From assembly GCA_905616395.1 (NCBI GenBank), contig CAJQSQ010000028.1, forward strand, positions 1-50,024: 50,024 bases of DNA. The letters are read 5' to 3'. A program made the translations under genes and the position numbers. The notes below the pieces were generated by a model that saw only the letters and a list, made by a program, of their open reading frames with translations, searched no databases and was not told the DNA's origin. This document shows positions 19,663 to 31,086 of this stretch, in pieces. The first letter of the stretch is position 1, and each line of letters starts with the position of its first letter. Origin of the DNA: an uncultured Candidatus Pelagibacter sp. GTDB lineage: Bacteria > Pseudomonadota > Alphaproteobacteria > Pelagibacterales > Pelagibacteraceae.

Positions 19663-21705
19663 TTAACCTTCTGTACCTGTTAATTTTAAATTAACTTTAG
19701 CTGTTTTGCATTCAAGCATTGTTTTTGAGGCTCGTGCTATTGCATTTGAGTAATAATAATCTTCATTCTCAATTTTTAAAATCTCTTGCTTAAATTCTAC
19801 ATTTTCAACTGTAGAAGATTTAATAGATTTATCTTTTTCAATAAATAAATTAATTTGGTTAAGTAAACTACTATCCAACTCATCTTTATCATTGAATAAT
19901 TTTCTATGATTCATTGCTTCTGCTAATTCATTAATTATCAGCCAGTCTTCTTTAGCTTCTTCTGGTGGAAAGGAGGCTTTATAAGCTTTTTGTATTTTAC
20001 CTTCTAAGTTTGTAAAGTAGCCATTTTGCTCTGTATATGCGGCCCCTGGAAGTATAATATCTGCAATCTCAGCTCCTTTATCTCCATGACTTCCTTGATA
20101 AATTACAAATTCATTCTTTTTTTCAAATTTAAGATTATCTACTCCCAATAAGTAAACAATTTCAAACATGTGATTTTCTAAATCTTTTAGCACTTCATTT
20201 GAACCATCTACTGTTTTATATAATCCTAAATCAAAACTACCAACCGTAGATGCATTTTCTGAAATTGTATTTAAAGAATTCCATTCATCTGACATTTTAT
20301 TATTTTTTTTTAAAAAAGATTTAACAGATTCAAAAATATATTTCGCAGATTTAGTTTTAAGAGATGACTGACCAAAGATGATTAACGGTTTTTTAGCCTC
20401 TTTAATTAGACTTGATACTTCATGATTATCCTCTGTAATTTTTTTAATATTTTCAATATCACCGTCTAAGGACTCATATGGGTAAGTTAGATCACCAACA
20501 TCATTTAAAGAAATTATTTTTGTTTTATTTTGTAAGTATGCTTTTCTAATACGTGCATTTAAAATTGTTGCTTCATACCTGGGGTTACTTCCTATGAGTA
20601 ATATGAAATCTGCTTCTTCTATTCCATTAATTGTTGAATTGAATAAATAATTTTCTCTTTTTTTAGAATTTAAATATGTGTGATCACTTCTTGATTCTAC
20701 ATTATATGAACCAAGTGTTTTATTGAAAAACTCTTTAAATATATAGAGTGATTCCATATTAATCAGATCACCAGACATTCCACATATTTTATTTTTGTCA
20801 GCATTTTTAAACTTGGACTTAATAATATTAAAAACTTCATTCCATGATGCTTTCTCAAATTTACCATTATATTTTATATAAGGTGTGTCTAAGCGTTGAT
20901 TTAACAAACCATCACAAGCATATCTTGTTTTATCTGAAATCCACTCTTCGTTAATATCCTCGTTAATTCTTGGTAAAATTCTTTTTACTTCCCAACCATA
21001 GGTATCAACTCTTATATTTGAACCAATAGCGTCCATCACATCAATAGATTCTGTCTTCTTTAATTCCCAGGGTCTAGCCTCAAATACATAGGGTTTAGAT
21101 GTTAAGGCACCAACAGGACATAAATCTACAACATTAGCTGATAATTCTGATTGCATAGATTGCTCAAGATATGTTGTAATTTCCATATCTTCACCTCTAC
21201 CTATGGCTCCAATCTCTGTTACACCAGCAACCTCTGTAGCAAATCTAACACATCTAGTACAGTGTATGCACCTAGTCATTTGTGTTTTGATTAAAGGTCC
21301 CATATTTTTTTCAGAGACTGCTCTTTTATTTTCTTTGTATCTAGACTTATCAACACCATAGAACATGGATTGATCTTGTAAATCACACTCTCCCCCTTGA
21401 TCACAAACAGGACAATCCAACGGGTGGTTAGCCAACAAAAATTCCATGACTCCTTTTCTTGCTTTTTCAACAAACTCAGTATTTGTTTTAATATTCATTC
21501 CTTCTGCCGCTGGCATGGCACATGAGGCTACAGGTTTGGGAGATTTTTCTAATTCCACTAAACACATTCTGCAATTTCCTGCTATTGATAATTTTTCATG
21601 ATAACAAAATCTTGGGATTTCAACTCCAGCTTTTTCGCAAGCTTGAAGTACAGTTAGCCCCTCTTCAACTTCTATATCAATTTCATTTACTTTTAATTTA
21701 AGCAT
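19663..21705 (-). CDS. nuoG: NADH-quinone oxidoreductase subunit G
   Basis: Peripheral-arm subunit of complex I with several iron-sulfur clusters. The 680-residue protein has the 2Fe-2S ligands C34, C45, C48, C62; the His-Cys3 4Fe-4S set H94, C98, C101, C107; and C146, C149, C152, C196 for the next 4Fe-4S. The rest is a molybdopterin-oxidoreductase-like domain that has lost its cofactor in this family. Length matches the alphaproteobacterial/mitochondrial 75-kDa type and is well below E. coli NuoG. It overlaps nuoF by 8 nt. Confidence 0.96.
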   Translation of the reverse strand: MLKLKVNEIDIEVEEGLTVLQACEKAGVEIPRFCYHEKLSIAGNCRMCLVELEKSPKPVASCAMPAAEGMNIKTNTEFVEKARKGVMEFLLANHPLDCPVCDQGGECDLQDQSMFYGVDKSRYKENKRAVSEKNMGPLIKTQMTRCIHCTRCVRFATEVAGVTEIGAIGRGEDMEITTYLEQSMQSELSANVVDLCPVGALTSKPYVFEARPWELKKTESIDVMDAIGSNIRVDTYGWEVKRILPRINEDINEEWISDKTRYACDGLLNQRLDTPYIKYNGKFEKASWNEVFNIIKSKFKNADKNKICGMSGDLINMESLYIFKEFFNKTLGSYNVESRSDHTYLNSKKRENYLFNSTINGIEEADFILLIGSNPRYEATILNARIRKAYLQNKTKIISLNDVGDLTYPYESLDGDIENIKKITEDNHEVSSLIKEAKKPLIIFGQSSLKTKSAKYIFESVKSFLKKNNKMSDEWNSLNTISENASTVGSFDLGLYKTVDGSNEVLKDLENHMFEIVYLLGVDNLKFEKKNEFVIYQGSHGDKGAEIADIILPGAAYTEQNGYFTNLEGKIQKAYKASFPPEEAKEDWLIINELAEAMNHRKLFNDKDELDSSLLNQINLFIEKDKSIKSSTVENVEFKQEILKIENEDYYYSNAIARASKTMLECKTAKVNLKLTGTEG

Positions 21706-23029
21706 TTTTTTTATCCAATAAGTGCTGATCTACTAAATAGGGAATATTTTTTTCTTTTTTTATAGTTGGGTTAAAATTATTTCTATCCTCAATCTCTTTT
21801 TTAAAATGTCTTAATAATCCCTGAACAGGCCATGAAGAACCCTCACCAAAAGCACAAATAGTGTGTCCCGCAATTTGATTTGTTACATCTCCCAACATAT
21901 CAACTTCATCTCTTGATGCTTCACCTTTAGCCATTCTTTCAAGCATTCTCCACATCCATCCCGTACCTTCTCTACAAGGTGTACATTGACCGCAACTTTC
22001 ATGTTTATAAAATCTAGCAATTCTTGCCATGCATTTAATTATGTCTTGATCTTTATTAATAACAACTATACCTGCGGTTCCTAATCCACTTTTTTCTGCC
22101 ATCAATGAATCAAAATCCATTGTTAAAGTTTCACAAGTTTTTTGTGGTATTAAAGGCATTGATGAACCACCAGGTATTACAGCTTGTAAATTTTCCCACC
22201 CTCCAATTACACCTCCAGCATGAACTTCAATTAGTTCTTTAAGGGATATACTCATTTCCTCTTCAACATTACATGGGTTGTTAACGTTTCCAGAAATACA
22301 GAAAATTTTAGTACCTGTATTTTTTGCTTTTCCTAAAGATGCAAACCATTTTCCACCTCTTCTTAATATTGTAGGAACAACTGCTATAGTTTCAACGTTG
22401 TTAATTATAGTTGGGCAACCGTATAAACCAATTAAAGCGGGGAAAGGTGGTTTTAATCTAGGTTGACCCTTTTTACCCTCTATACTCTCAAGTAAAGCTG
22501 TTTCTTCTCCACAAATATACGCTCCTGCTCCATAGTGAATATAAATATCTAAATCCCAACCAGTTCCAGATGCATTTTTTCCTATTAAATTTTTTTCATA
22601 AGCCTCATCAATTGCTGCTTGAAGTTTTTCTCCATCTATAAAATATTCTCCTCTTATGTAGATATAGCAAACGTGTGCTTGAACAGCGTATGCAGCAATC
22701 AAGCATCCTTCTATTAATTTATGAGGTTCAAATCTTAAAATATCTCTATCCTTACAGGTACCTGGTTCTGACTCATCACCATTTATAACTAGATAATGAG
22801 GTCTTAAACCTAGTTCTTTTGGTGCAAAAGACCATTTTAAACCAGTTGGAAATCCAGCACCTCCTCTTCCTCTAAGTTCTGAGGCTTTAACCTCAGTTAT
22901 TATCCAATCTCTACCTTTATCAATTAAATCTTTAGTATTTGTCCAGTCACCTCTTTTTCTTGATGACTCAACATCTGAACCTTTATCATTATATAAATTC
23001 TGAAATATTCTATCTTCGTCTTTAAGCAT
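21698..23029 (-). CDS. nuoF: NADH-quinone oxidoreductase subunit F
   Basis: NADH- and FMN-binding subunit, the electron entry point of complex I. The 443-residue protein has the NADH-site glycine motif [15 protein letters not shown] (about residues 52-66), the FMN-binding block [25 protein letters not shown] (about 167-191) and the N3 cluster motif [11 protein letters not shown] (about 346-356), with the fourth Cys in HTICAFGEG further on. Length is normal. The gene overlaps nuoE and nuoG by 8 nt each. Confidence 0.97.
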   Translation of the reverse strand: MLKDEDRIFQNLYNDKGSDVESSRKRGDWTNTKDLIDKGRDWIITEVKASELRGRGGAGFPTGLKWSFAPKELGLRPHYLVINGDESEPGTCKDRDILRFEPHKLIEGCLIAAYAVQAHVCYIYIRGEYFIDGEKLQAAIDEAYEKNLIGKNASGTGWDLDIYIHYGAGAYICGEETALLESIEGKKGQPRLKPPFPALIGLYGCPTIINNVETIAVVPTILRRGGKWFASLGKAKNTGTKIFCISGNVNNPCNVEEEMSISLKELIEVHAGGVIGGWENLQAVIPGGSSMPLIPQKTCETLTMDFDSLMAEKSGLGTAGIVVINKDQDIIKCMARIARFYKHESCGQCTPCREGTGWMWRMLERMAKGEASRDEVDMLGDVTNQIAGHTICAFGEGSSWPVQGLLRHFKKEIEDRNNFNPTIKKEKNIPYLVDQHLLDKKNA

Positions 23030-23630
23030 TTTTTAAATCCATAAGTGTTTTTCTATTATTTTCAGGTTCGTTGTTTAAACGACCTCTATAAGATCCTGGT
23101 TTAGGTGTTTCACCAGTTAAGATCTTATCTAAAATTTTTAACGTCTTTTCTTTATCTAAATCTTCATAATAATCATCATTAATTTGTAACATGGGCGCAT
23201 TAACACAAGCTCCTAAACACTCAACTTCCATCCAAGAACAGCTTTGATCTTTTGATAATTCATTTTCATTTTCAGAAATCTTTTCTTTGCATGCTTCAAC
23301 AAGTTTGTAGGCACCTCTAATCATGCATGGTGTAGTTGTGCAAACTTGTATAAAATTTTTACCCACTGGGGCTAAATTATACATTGTATAAAATGTTGCT
23401 ACTTCATAAACTTTTATGTAAGGCATATCTAAAAACTTACCAATATACTTCATGGCAACTAATGGAATCCAGTTACTATTTTGTTTTTGGGCTATATAAA
23501 GCAAGGCCATTACAGCACTTTGCTGTTTATCCTTTGGATATTTTGCAATAATTAATTTGGCAGCTGCTAATGAGGCTGGATTAAAATCAAAATCCTCAGG
23601 CTGATTTTTTGAAGGTCTTCTTAAACTCAT
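23022..23630 (-). CDS. nuoE: NADH-quinone oxidoreductase subunit E
   Basis: 24-kDa-type thioredoxin-like subunit holding cluster N1a. The 202-residue protein has the four expected 2Fe-2S cysteines: C97 and C102 (CTTTPC), C138 and C142 (CLGAC). The preceding [18 protein letters not shown] block is characteristic. A C-terminal tail of about 30 residues with [16 protein letters not shown] resembles the tail in other alphaproteobacteria. Its start abuts nuoD by a 1-nt overlap (TAATG). Confidence 0.96.
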   Translation of the reverse strand: MSLRRPSKNQPEDFDFNPASLAAAKLIIAKYPKDKQQSAVMALLYIAQKQNSNWIPLVAMKYIGKFLDMPYIKVYEVATFYTMYNLAPVGKNFIQVCTTTPCMIRGAYKLVEACKEKISENENELSKDQSCSWMEVECLGACVNAPMLQINDDYYEDLDKEKTLKILDKILTGETPKPGSYRGRLNNEPENNRKTLMDLKNA

Positions 23631-24805
23631 TATCTATCTACCTCTCCAAAAACAATGTCTAATGATCCTAAGACAGCAGGCACATCCGCAAGCATATGAC
23701 CTTTAATCAAGTAATCCATTGCAGCCAAATGAGAAAATCCTGGGGCTCTTATTTTACACTTATATGGTTTGCTAGAACCATCAGATATTAAGTAAACACC
23801 AAACTCACCTTTGGGAGCTTCAACAGCTGTATAAATTTCATCTTTATCAACACGATAACCTTCTGTAAATAGTTTGAAATGATGAATTAAAGCTTCCATA
23901 GATTGTTTGATATCTTTTTTTGGTGGTGGACTAATCTTTCCATCAGACGTTTTAACTGGTCCTCTTGTCATTTTAGCAAGACATTGTTTGATTATGGAAA
24001 CGCTCTCTCTCATTTCATCTATTCTACATAAATATCTGTCATAACAATCTCCATTTTTTCCAACAGGTATTTTAAATTCTAACTGCTCATAACACTCATA
24101 TGGTTGTGATTTTCTTAAATCCCAAGGAACACCAGAACCTCTGATCATGACGCCACTAAAAGAATAGTCTAAAGCATCTTCCTTAGTTACAATTCCAATA
24201 TCAACATTTCGTTGTTTAAATATTCTATTGTCAGTCAATAATGTTTCAAGATCATCGATTATTTTAGGAAACGACACACAAAATTTACCTATATCTTCTT
24301 CTAACCCCATTGGTAAATCTTGATGAACTCCACCTGCTCTAAAATAATTAGCATGTAATCTTGAGCCTGAGGCTCTCTCATAAAAAGTCATTAAAGTTTC
24401 ACGCTCTTCAAAACCCCACAGTGAAGGTGTTAATGCACCAACATCTAATGCTTGAGTTGTTACATTTAATATGTGACTTAGAATTCTTCCAATCTCACAA
24501 AACATAACTCTTATAAATTGTGCTCTAATTGGTACATCAATCTTTAAAATTTTTTCTATAGCTAAAGCAAAGGCATGCTCTTGGTTCATAGGAGCAACAT
24601 AATCAAGTCTGTCAAAATAAGGTACAGCTTGCATGTAAGTTTTGTTTTCTATTAATTTTTCAGTACCACGATGTAATAATCCAATGTGTGGATCTGCTTT
24701 TTCAACAACTTCACCATCTAATTCTAAAATTAATCTTAAAACACCATGAGCAGCTGGGTGCTGAGGTCCAAAATTAAGATTTAGAGTTTTAGTTTTTTTT
24801 GTCAT
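23630..24805 (-). CDS. nuoD: NADH-quinone oxidoreductase subunit D
   Basis: 49-kDa-type subunit that lines the quinone-binding pocket with NuoB and NuoH. The 391-residue protein has [22 protein letters not shown] at the N-terminus (the HPAAHG quinone-site loop), [14 protein letters not shown] (about residues 41-54), and the C-terminal DIVFGEVDR ending. Unlike E. coli, nuoC and nuoD are separate genes, as is usual in alphaproteobacteria. It overlaps nuoC by 17 nt. Confidence 0.97.
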   Translation of the reverse strand: MTKKTKTLNLNFGPQHPAAHGVLRLILELDGEVVEKADPHIGLLHRGTEKLIENKTYMQAVPYFDRLDYVAPMNQEHAFALAIEKILKIDVPIRAQFIRVMFCEIGRILSHILNVTTQALDVGALTPSLWGFEERETLMTFYERASGSRLHANYFRAGGVHQDLPMGLEEDIGKFCVSFPKIIDDLETLLTDNRIFKQRNVDIGIVTKEDALDYSFSGVMIRGSGVPWDLRKSQPYECYEQLEFKIPVGKNGDCYDRYLCRIDEMRESVSIIKQCLAKMTRGPVKTSDGKISPPPKKDIKQSMEALIHHFKLFTEGYRVDKDEIYTAVEAPKGEFGVYLISDGSSKPYKCKIRAPGFSHLAAMDYLIKGHMLADVPAVLGSLDIVFGEVDR

Positions 24806-25397
24806 TTTCTTGATCTGTCTGTTTTTTTATGTACTTCGTTCCCTCCCAGGGACTTTCATAATCAAAATTTCTATAATTTTGTTCTAATTTAACCGGTTCT
24901 TTGATTACCTTTTTTTGATCCTCACTATACCTAACCTCTGTATGACCAGTTAAAGGGAAATCTTTTCTCAATGGATGCCCTTCAAAATCATAATCAGTAA
25001 GTATTCTTCTTAAATCAGGATGATCTTTAAATTTAACTCCATACATATCAAAAACTTCACGCTCCATCCAGTTTGCTGCGGGATAAATAGGAGTTAAAGA
25101 TGGTATAACTTCATTTTCACCAATTAAATAATTTAATATAATTCGCTGATTAAATTCATGACTTAAAAATAAATATACAACTTTAAAACGTTGAGTGTTT
25201 TCTGGATAATCAACAACAGTAATATCAATTAACTGTCTAAATTTTGTGTTTTCGTTATTCTTTATATGTAAAGTAACATCTATTAAATCTTCATTATCAA
25301 TAGTGATATATAGCTGTTCATGTCTAATCTCAGTCTTTTTAATCTTAGTGTTAAGTTCTGAGTTAATTTTTTTTTCGAGATCTATTAAATTTTGCAT
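24789..25397 (-). CDS. nuoC: NADH-quinone oxidoreductase subunit C
   Basis: 30-kDa-type subunit of the complex I peripheral arm. The 202-residue protein contains the signature [40 protein letters not shown], spanning about residues 111-150. That block is diagnostic for this subunit. A Lys/Asp-rich tail follows. It lies between nuoB (5-nt gap) and nuoD (17-nt overlap). Confidence 0.96.
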   Translation of the reverse strand: MQNLIDLEKKINSELNTKIKKTEIRHEQLYITIDNEDLIDVTLHIKNNENTKFRQLIDITVVDYPENTQRFKVVYLFLSHEFNQRIILNYLIGENEVIPSLTPIYPAANWMEREVFDMYGVKFKDHPDLRRILTDYDFEGHPLRKDFPLTGHTEVRYSEDQKKVIKEPVKLEQNYRNFDYESPWEGTKYIKKQTDQENDKKN

Positions 25398-25402
25398 ATA
25401 AA

Positions 25403-25924
25403 TTATCTTTCAAAAGATCCTTTGTTTCTAATTTTTTTTTGTAACTGCATAATGCCATAAAGCAATGCTTCAGCAGATGGCGGACAACCAGGTACATATA
25501 TATCTACTGGAACTATTTTATCACATCCACGAACTACTGAATATGAATAGTGATAATAACCACCACCATTTGCACAACTTCCCATAGAAATCACATATCT
25601 TGGTTCTGGCATTTGATCGTAAACCTTTCTTAATGCTGGAGCCATTTTATTTGTTAAAGTTCCAGCTACTATCATCACATCTGATTGCCTTGGTGAGCCT
25701 CTGGGTGCAGCACCAAATCTTTCTAGGTCATACCTAGGCATCGCTGTTTGCATCATTTCAACAGCGCAACAAGCTAAACCAAATGTCATCCAATGTAATG
25801 AACCAGCTCTTGACCAGTTTATTAAATTATCGAGAGAAGTTGTTATAAAACCATTTTTACTAAAATCTTCAGAAAGCTGTTTAAACTGCTCTGGAATTTC
25901 TTTATTTTTATTTTCTAAATTCAT
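25403..25924 (-). CDS. nuoB: NADH-quinone oxidoreductase subunit B
   Basis: Holds cluster N2, the last electron carrier before quinone. The 173-residue protein has the tandem cysteine motif ACCAVEMM (C52, C53), [12 protein letters not shown] (C117) and [15 protein letters not shown] (C147), the complete N2 ligand set. Length is normal. It is 11 nt after nuoA. Confidence 0.97.
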   Translation of the reverse strand: MNLENKNKEIPEQFKQLSEDFSKNGFITTSLDNLINWSRAGSLHWMTFGLACCAVEMMQTAMPRYDLERFGAAPRGSPRQSDVMIVAGTLTNKMAPALRKVYDQMPEPRYVISMGSCANGGGYYHYSYSVVRGCDKIVPVDIYVPGCPPSAEALLYGIMQLQKKIRNKGSFER

Positions 25925-25935
25925 AGTTTAAAATT

Positions 25936-26304
25936 TTATTCCCAATCTAGAGCACCTTTTCTCCACTCATAAATAAAACCAATTGTAAGTATAAATAAAA
26001 AAATCATCATTGAGGAAAAACCTAGTAGACCTATATTTCCTAAAGAGATTGCCCAAGGAAAAAGGAAGGCTATCTCAAGATCAAAAATTATAAAAAGAAT
26101 TGCCACTAAATAAAATCTAACATCAAATTCTATCCTTGAATCTTCGAAAGGTTCAAATCCACATTCATATGCTGATAATTTTTCTGGATCAGGATGTTTT
26201 GGTGAAAGAATTAAATTAATTACTACAAAGGCACAACTCAGTCCAAGAGCTATTATTAAAAATAATATAATAGGCAGATAATCTTTTAAAAATTCTGAAA
26301 GCAT
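25936..26304 (-). CDS. nuoA: NADH-quinone oxidoreductase subunit A
   Basis: Three-helix membrane subunit, first gene of the complex I operon. The 122-residue protein has [43 protein letters not shown], the diagnostic NuoA block, with the loop Cys near residue 48 whose exposure changes during the active/deactive transition in mitochondria. No good ribosome-binding site precedes the ATG at 26304. The 84 bp upstream hold a perfect 9-bp-arm palindrome and then tRNA-Asp on the same strand. Confidence 0.96.
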   Translation of the reverse strand: MLSEFLKDYLPIILFLIIALGLSCAFVVINLILSPKHPDPEKLSAYECGFEPFEDSRIEFDVRFYLVAILFIIFDLEIAFLFPWAISLGNIGLLGFSSMMIFLFILTIGFIYEWRKGALDWE

Positions 26305-26355
26305 GAAGTCTATATAGCAGTTTTTATATCATGTTGAAGCGCTCTTACGTCACAA

Positions 26356-26376
26356 TTAATGTGATATTCACATTAA
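26356..26376. promoter_or_regulatory. Palindrome between tRNA-Asp and nuoA
   Basis: A perfect inverted repeat with 9-bp arms, TTAATGTGA and TCACATTAA, and a 3-nt spacer TAT. It lies 12 bp downstream of the tRNA-Asp CCA end and 51 bp upstream of the nuoA start, both on the minus strand. The core TGTGA/TCACA recalls CRP/FNR half-sites, but the spacer is 3 rather than 6. It lacks a following U-tract, so it is a poor intrinsic terminator. It could be an operator of the nuo promoter or an RNA processing hairpin. Possible -35/-10 elements for nuo lie just downstream (TTGTGA at 26355-26350, TATAAA at 26328-26323), but their spacing is not ideal. Confidence 0.45.
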
Positions 26377-26388
26377 AAAGACTAAAAG

Positions 26389-26465
26389 TGGCGGGAGTGA
26401 AGGGACTCGAACCCTCGACCTATCGCGTGACAGGCGATCGCTCTAACCAACTGAGCTACACCCCC
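26389..26465 (-). tRNA. tRNA-Asp(GUC)
   Basis: 77 nt on the minus strand including an encoded CCA end. The acceptor GGGGGUG pairs with CACUCCC (one G-U). The D-arm is GCUCAGUUGGUUAGAGC. The anticodon stem AUCGC/GCGAU encloses the loop CUGUCAC, giving anticodon GUC. The T-arm is GAGGG UUCGAGU CCCUU. It follows tRNA-Val by 14 nt on the same transcript. Confidence 0.97.
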
Positions 26466-26479
26466 ACTTTTACTAGTTT

Positions 26480-26555
26480 TGGTGGGTAGTAAAGGACTCG
26501 AACCTTTGACCCCCTCGGTGTAAACGAGATGCTCTACCAGCTGAGCTAACCACCC
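26480..26555 (-). tRNA. tRNA-Val(UAC)
   Basis: 76 nt on the minus strand with an encoded CCA. The acceptor GGGUGGU pairs with ACUACCC with one non-canonical or wobble position. The D-arm is GCUCAGCUGGUAGAGC. The anticodon stem CUCGU/ACGAG-like region CUCG...CGAG encloses a loop with anticodon UAC. The T-arm is AAAGG UUCGAGU CCUUU. It is the first gene of the Val-Asp tRNA pair and lies 21 nt downstream of a good -10 element. Confidence 0.96.
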
Positions 26556-26575
26556 TAAACCAAAATTATTGTTTA

Positions 26576-26602
26576 GTTATAACAATTATTTATGAAAGTC
26601 AA
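26576..26602 (-). promoter_or_regulatory. Promoter of the tRNA-Val/tRNA-Asp transcript
   Basis: Minus-strand -35 TTGACT (26602-26597) and -10 TATAAC (26581-26576) with a 15-nt spacer, or TTTGAC with 16. Expected start of transcription is near 26569, about 14 nt before tRNA-Val. It lies in the gap after the lon stop (26640). The spacing is at the short end of the normal range. Confidence 0.6.
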
Positions 26603-26639
26603 AACAGATATTAAACAAGAAAAGGATGTAAATTGGTAA

Positions 26640-29021
26640 TTATTGAATACTAGCTTGTGATTTATCTTCAGATTTAGAAATTTTCTCAATCTCAACCCAC
26701 TCAACTCTTTTTAACTCTTTAGTTAAAGCTACTTTTAAGACTTCATCAGCATGCTCAACTGGAGTAATTTTTATATCATCAATAATTTTCTTAGGCATAT
26801 CAACAAGATCTTTTTCATTTTCTTTCGGAATTATAACTTGTTTTATTCCAGCTCTATGTGCTGCTAATAATTTTTCTTTTAATCCACCAATTGGCAATAC
26901 TTGACCTGTTAATGTCACTTCACCTGTCATAGCAACATCTCTTCTGACTGGGTTATTTGTAATTGCAGAAACTATTGAAGTAACCATTCCAATACCTGCT
27001 GATGGTCCATCTTTAGGTGTTGCTCCTTCAGGAACATGAATATGAAAATCTTTTTTTTCAAATAAAGGCGGAATAATTCCATAATCTAAACTTTTAGATC
27101 TAATAAATGATTTTGCAGCCTTGATAGATTCTTGCATCACGTCTCCAAGTTTTCCAGTAATTTGCATTCTACCCTTTCCAGGCATAATAACAGTTTCAAT
27201 TTTAAGAATTTCCCCACCATATTCAGTCCATGCTAAACCTGTGACAACACCAATCTTGTCTTCACTTTCAAGTTCACCAAATTTAAATTTTTGTATTCCT
27301 AGATATTCATGTAAATTTTTTAAATCAATCTTCACTTCTTTTTCTTCACCAGTTACAACTTTTTTTACAACTTTTCTCGCAACTTTAGAAATTTCTCTTT
27401 CTAAATTTCTAACACCAGACTCTTTTGTGTAACTTTGAATAATTTCTTTAATAATATCCTCAGAGAGTGTCATCTCTTTTTCTTTGACTCCGTTGTCTTT
27501 AATTTGTTTGGGTAAAAGATATTTATTAGCAATATTAATTTTTTCATCCTCGGTGTAACCAGCTAATCTAATTACTTCCATTCTATCCAATAAAGGTGGC
27601 AGGATATTTAATGTATTTGCAGTTGTTACAAACATAACATCAGATAGATCATAATCTACTTCTAGGTAATGATCATTAAATGTTGAATTTTGCTCTGGGT
27701 CTAGTGCTTCTAACAATGCTGAAGATGGATCACCTCTGTAATCATTGCCAATTTTATCAATTTCATCGAGAAGAATAAGTGGATTTTTTGTACCTGCTTT
27801 TTTCATCATTTGAATAATTTTACCAGGTAAAGAACCAATATAAGTTCTTCTGTGTCCTCTTATTTCAGCTTCGTCTCGCATGCCACCTACAGAAACTCTA
27901 ACAAACTCCCTGTTAGTAGCTTTTGCAATAGATTTTCCTAACGATGTTTTACCAACACCTGGAGGGCCAACTAAACATAAAATTGGGCCTTTAATTTTTT
28001 CCATTCTTTTTTGTACTGCTAAAAATTCAATAATTCTTTCTTTAACTTTTTCTAAACCAAAATGATCTCCATCAAGTACTGCTAGTGCTTTCTTAAGATC
28101 GATAGCAACTTCACTTTTTTTAAACCAAGGAAGATCAGTCATCCAATCTAAATAATTCCTGATAACGGTAGCCTCTGCAGACATTGGGCTCATATTTTTT
28201 AATTTTTTAAGCTCAGCCATACATTTCTTCTCAACATCTTTTGGCATTTTTGCTTTAATAATTAATTTATTTAGACTTGATGTCTCATCTTTTCCATCTT
28301 CAATTTCACCTAATTCCTTTTGAATAGCTTTAAGTTGCTCGTTTAAATAATATTCTCTTTGAGTTTTTTCCATTTGAGTTTTTACTCTGCCTCTAATTCT
28401 TTTCTCAACTCCAATAATGCTAGTTTCATTCTCCATTATTTTAATTATAGAATTAAGTCTTTTCTTAACATCTATAGTTTCAAAAATTTGTTGTTTCTCT
28501 GAAATAGTAGCCGTTAGATGAGACGCAATATTATCAGCAATGTGTGATGCGTTAGTTAATTTTTTAATATTATTAATTGTTTCGCTTGATATTTTTTTAT
28601 TAATTGAAGTTAGTTTTTCTAGTCTTCTTACAGCAGTCATTGCTAATGGTATTAAGTCTTCATCTTTAGTTACCACATCATGCTGATGAGCATATTCACA
28701 AATAATAAATTTCTCATTGTCTTTAAAGTCTAAGATTTTAACTCTTTTGCTTCCTTCAACTAAAACTTTTACTGTACCATCTGGTAATTTTAATAATTGT
28801 AAAATATTACCTTCACAACCATACGTAAAAACATCAGTTTTTTTTGGGTCGTCTATTTCTGAATTTTTTTGTGTAACTAGAACAATTTTTTTGTCCTTTT
28901 TCATAACTTCATTTAAGGCAGCAATAGATTTATCTCTGCCCACAAATAACGGAATAACCATATTTGGAAATACAACAATGTCTCTTAACGGTAATAAAGG
29001 TCGTTCAATTTTAACATCCAT
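26640..29021 (-). CDS. lon: ATP-dependent protease Lon (LonA)
   Basis: Cytoplasmic AAA+ serine protease that degrades misfolded and some regulatory proteins. The 793-residue protein has an N-terminal substrate domain ([22 protein letters not shown]), Walker A GPPGVGKT (about residues 351-358), Walker [11 protein letters not shown], and the Ser-Lys dyad Ser674 (DGPSAG) and Lys717 (GGLKEK). Length is normal for LonA. It is the last gene of the tig-clpP-clpX-lon array, preceded by GAGG at a good distance from the ATG (29021). Confidence 0.97.
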   Translation of the reverse strand: MDVKIERPLLPLRDIVVFPNMVIPLFVGRDKSIAALNEVMKKDKKIVLVTQKNSEIDDPKKTDVFTYGCEGNILQLLKLPDGTVKVLVEGSKRVKILDFKDNEKFIICEYAHQHDVVTKDEDLIPLAMTAVRRLEKLTSINKKISSETINNIKKLTNASHIADNIASHLTATISEKQQIFETIDVKKRLNSIIKIMENETSIIGVEKRIRGRVKTQMEKTQREYYLNEQLKAIQKELGEIEDGKDETSSLNKLIIKAKMPKDVEKKCMAELKKLKNMSPMSAEATVIRNYLDWMTDLPWFKKSEVAIDLKKALAVLDGDHFGLEKVKERIIEFLAVQKRMEKIKGPILCLVGPPGVGKTSLGKSIAKATNREFVRVSVGGMRDEAEIRGHRRTYIGSLPGKIIQMMKKAGTKNPLILLDEIDKIGNDYRGDPSSALLEALDPEQNSTFNDHYLEVDYDLSDVMFVTTANTLNILPPLLDRMEVIRLAGYTEDEKINIANKYLLPKQIKDNGVKEKEMTLSEDIIKEIIQSYTKESGVRNLEREISKVARKVVKKVVTGEEKEVKIDLKNLHEYLGIQKFKFGELESEDKIGVVTGLAWTEYGGEILKIETVIMPGKGRMQITGKLGDVMQESIKAAKSFIRSKSLDYGIIPPLFEKKDFHIHVPEGATPKDGPSAGIGMVTSIVSAITNNPVRRDVAMTGEVTLTGQVLPIGGLKEKLLAAHRAGIKQVIIPKENEKDLVDMPKKIIDDIKITPVEHADEVLKVALTKELKRVEWVEIEKISKSEDKSQASIQ

Positions 29022-29083
29022 CCTCTAAATATGGATATTAAATATGATAATGCAATAGCTATTTATTACTTATTAACGTGAAA

Positions 29084-30352
29084 TTAAGCAGCTGAAGTTT
29101 TGTCAGTCTTAGTTTTGCTGCTATTTTTTGAATGAACTATGATTGGTTGAGATAGACCTTTGGCCGCACTAGCGTCTACAATAACTTCATCCACATTGTC
29201 TTGACTTGGAAGATCGTACATTGTTTTTAATAAAATATTTTCTAAGATTGATCTAAGTCCTCTAGCCCCAGTTTTCTTGTTAATTGCTTTTTGTGCTATC
29301 TCTTTAATCGCATTTTCTTTAAAGCTTAACTTGGCTCCATCTAGTTTAAATAATTCTTGGTATTGTTTAATTAGTGAGTTTTTTGGTTCTTGTAATATTT
29401 TAACTAAAGTTTTTTCATCAAGATCCTCTAAAGTTGCTATCATTGGAAGTCTGCCAATAAATTCTGGGATTAAGCCATACTTTAACAAATCTTCAGGTTC
29501 TAAAGTTTTCATCCACTCGCCTGTTTTTTTATCATCTGTTTTTTTAACATTTGCACCAAATCCAATTGACGTGCCTTTGTCTCTTTGAGATATTATTTTA
29601 TCTAAGCCAGCAAATGCTCCTCCGCAGATAAACAAAATATTAGTAGTATCTACTTGTAAAAATTCTTGTTGTGGGTGCTTTCTTCCTCCTTGAGGTGGAA
29701 CACTTGCCACTGTCCCTTCCATAATTTTTAATAGTGCTTGTTGCACACCTTCACCTGAGACATCCCTGGTAATAGATGGGTTTTCAGATTTTCTGCTAAT
29801 CTTATCAACTTCATCTATGTATACAATTCCACGTTGTGCTTTTTCAACATTGTAATCAGCAGCTTGTAATAATTTTAAAATTATATTCTCAACATCTTCA
29901 CCAACATAACCTGCTTCAGTTAAAGTGGTTGCATCTGCCATTGTAAATGGAACGTCAAGAATTCTTGCTAATGTTTGAGCTAATAAAGTTTTTCCACAAC
30001 CAGTTGGACCAACTAAAAGAATATTTGATTTTGAAAGTTCAACTGTCTTACTTGTTTTACTCTCATAATTAAGTCTCTTATAATGATTGTGAACAGCAAC
30101 CGATAAAACTTTTTTTGCGTGAGGCTGGCCAATAACATAATCATCTAATACAGCACAAATTTCTTTTGGTGGTGGTAATCCATCTTGATGTTTAACAAAT
30201 GTATCTTTGCTTTCTTCTTTGATGATATCCATACAAAGTTCAACACACTCATCGCATATAAATACAGTTGGACCTGCAATAAGTTTTCTAACTTCATGTT
30301 GGCTCTTACCGCAAAAAGAACAGTAAAGAATATTTTTATTATTTGTTGTCAT
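29084..30352 (-). CDS. clpX: ATP-dependent Clp protease ATP-binding subunit ClpX
   Basis: AAA+ unfoldase that feeds substrates to ClpP. The 422-residue protein has the N-terminal zinc-binding domain with C11, C14, C33, C36 (CSFC...CDEC), Walker A GPTGCGKT (about residues 114-121), the pore loop GYVGEDVE (about 150-157) and Walker [11 protein letters not shown]. Length is normal. It follows clpP with a 91-bp gap that contains a perfect TTGACA hexamer, so an additional internal promoter is possible but not shown. Confidence 0.97.
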   Translation of the reverse strand: MTTNNKNILYCSFCGKSQHEVRKLIAGPTVFICDECVELCMDIIKEESKDTFVKHQDGLPPPKEICAVLDDYVIGQPHAKKVLSVAVHNHYKRLNYESKTSKTVELSKSNILLVGPTGCGKTLLAQTLARILDVPFTMADATTLTEAGYVGEDVENIILKLLQAADYNVEKAQRGIVYIDEVDKISRKSENPSITRDVSGEGVQQALLKIMEGTVASVPPQGGRKHPQQEFLQVDTTNILFICGGAFAGLDKIISQRDKGTSIGFGANVKKTDDKKTGEWMKTLEPEDLLKYGLIPEFIGRLPMIATLEDLDEKTLVKILQEPKNSLIKQYQELFKLDGAKLSFKENAIKEIAQKAINKKTGARGLRSILENILLKTMYDLPSQDNVDEVIVDASAAKGLSQPIIVHSKNSSKTKTDKTSAA

Positions 30353-30443
30353 ATTTTTTATAAACGAATCAATTAAATTACTCTAATATAGATGACTCAT
30401 ACTAATCAAGTATCAGTTTAGTGGGGTGTCAATATGTTGTGTG

Positions 30444-31055
30444 TTAAGATCTATTTTCAACTACTTGATCAATCAAACCAAACTCTTTTGCAGTATCTGG
30501 AGTCATAAAGTTATCACGTTCTAGTGCTTTTTTCACATCATCAACAGATTTTCCAGTATGTTTTGAATAAATCTCATTAAGTCTTTTCTTTAAGTCCATA
30601 ACTTCGTTAGCATGAATTTCAATATCTGTAGCCTGCCCCTGATAACCTGCAGAAGGTTGGTGAACCATAATTCTAGAATTTGGTAAAGAAAATCTTTTAC
30701 CTTTTTTTCCAGCAGCTAATAAGAATGAACCCATTGATGCCGCTTGACCGATACATAAAGTTGAAACATCTGGCTTAATGTATTGCATAGTATCATAAAT
30801 TCCAAGACCTGCAGTCACAAGACCTCCTGGACTGTTAATATATAGGTTAATTTCTTTTTTTGGATCTTCAGACTCTAAAAATAATAGTTGAGCTGTAACT
30901 AAAGATGCGACGTTATCATTTATTGGTCCTACTAAAAAAATAATTCTCTCTTTAAGAAGTCTTGAATAAATATCATAAGCTCTCTCACCTTTATTTGATT
31001 GCTCAACAACCATTGGTACTAGAGTATTCATTTGATCTGATAAGTTTGTTGTCAT
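30444..31055 (-). CDS. clpP: ATP-dependent Clp protease proteolytic subunit ClpP
   Basis: Serine protease that forms the tetradecameric degradation chamber. The 203-residue protein has Ser107 in GQAASMG, His132 in MVHQPSAG and a candidate Asp181 in ERDNFM, the full triad. The N-terminus [30 protein letters not shown] is typical. It starts 31 nt after tig and precedes clpX, the classic tig-clpP-clpX order. Confidence 0.97.
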   Translation of the reverse strand: MTTNLSDQMNTLVPMVVEQSNKGERAYDIYSRLLKERIIFLVGPINDNVASLVTAQLLFLESEDPKKEINLYINSPGGLVTAGLGIYDTMQYIKPDVSTLCIGQAASMGSFLLAAGKKGKRFSLPNSRIMVHQPSAGYQGQATDIEIHANEVMDLKKRLNEIYSKHTGKSVDDVKKALERDNFMTPDTAKEFGLIDQVVENRS

Positions 31056-31086
31056 AAGTTGATTCTTTTACTTATACAACTTGTGA

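Noticed and set aside
26350..26376. CRP/FNR site upstream of nuoA
   Set aside because: The TGTGA/TCACA half-sites are 3 bp apart instead of 6, so a standard CRP or FNR site is not supported; only the palindrome is reported.
27121..27432. 103-residue plus-strand frames within lon and clpX (also 28717-29028 and 29277-29588)
   Set aside because: They are opposite to strongly conserved genes; Ser/Phe/Leu-rich antisense frames are common in this composition.
30405..30433. Perfect TTGACA hexamer upstream of clpX (minus strand), with TTGATT 17 nt downstream
   Set aside because: The -10 match is only 3 of 6 and other spacings are no better; an internal clpX promoter is possible but not supported.
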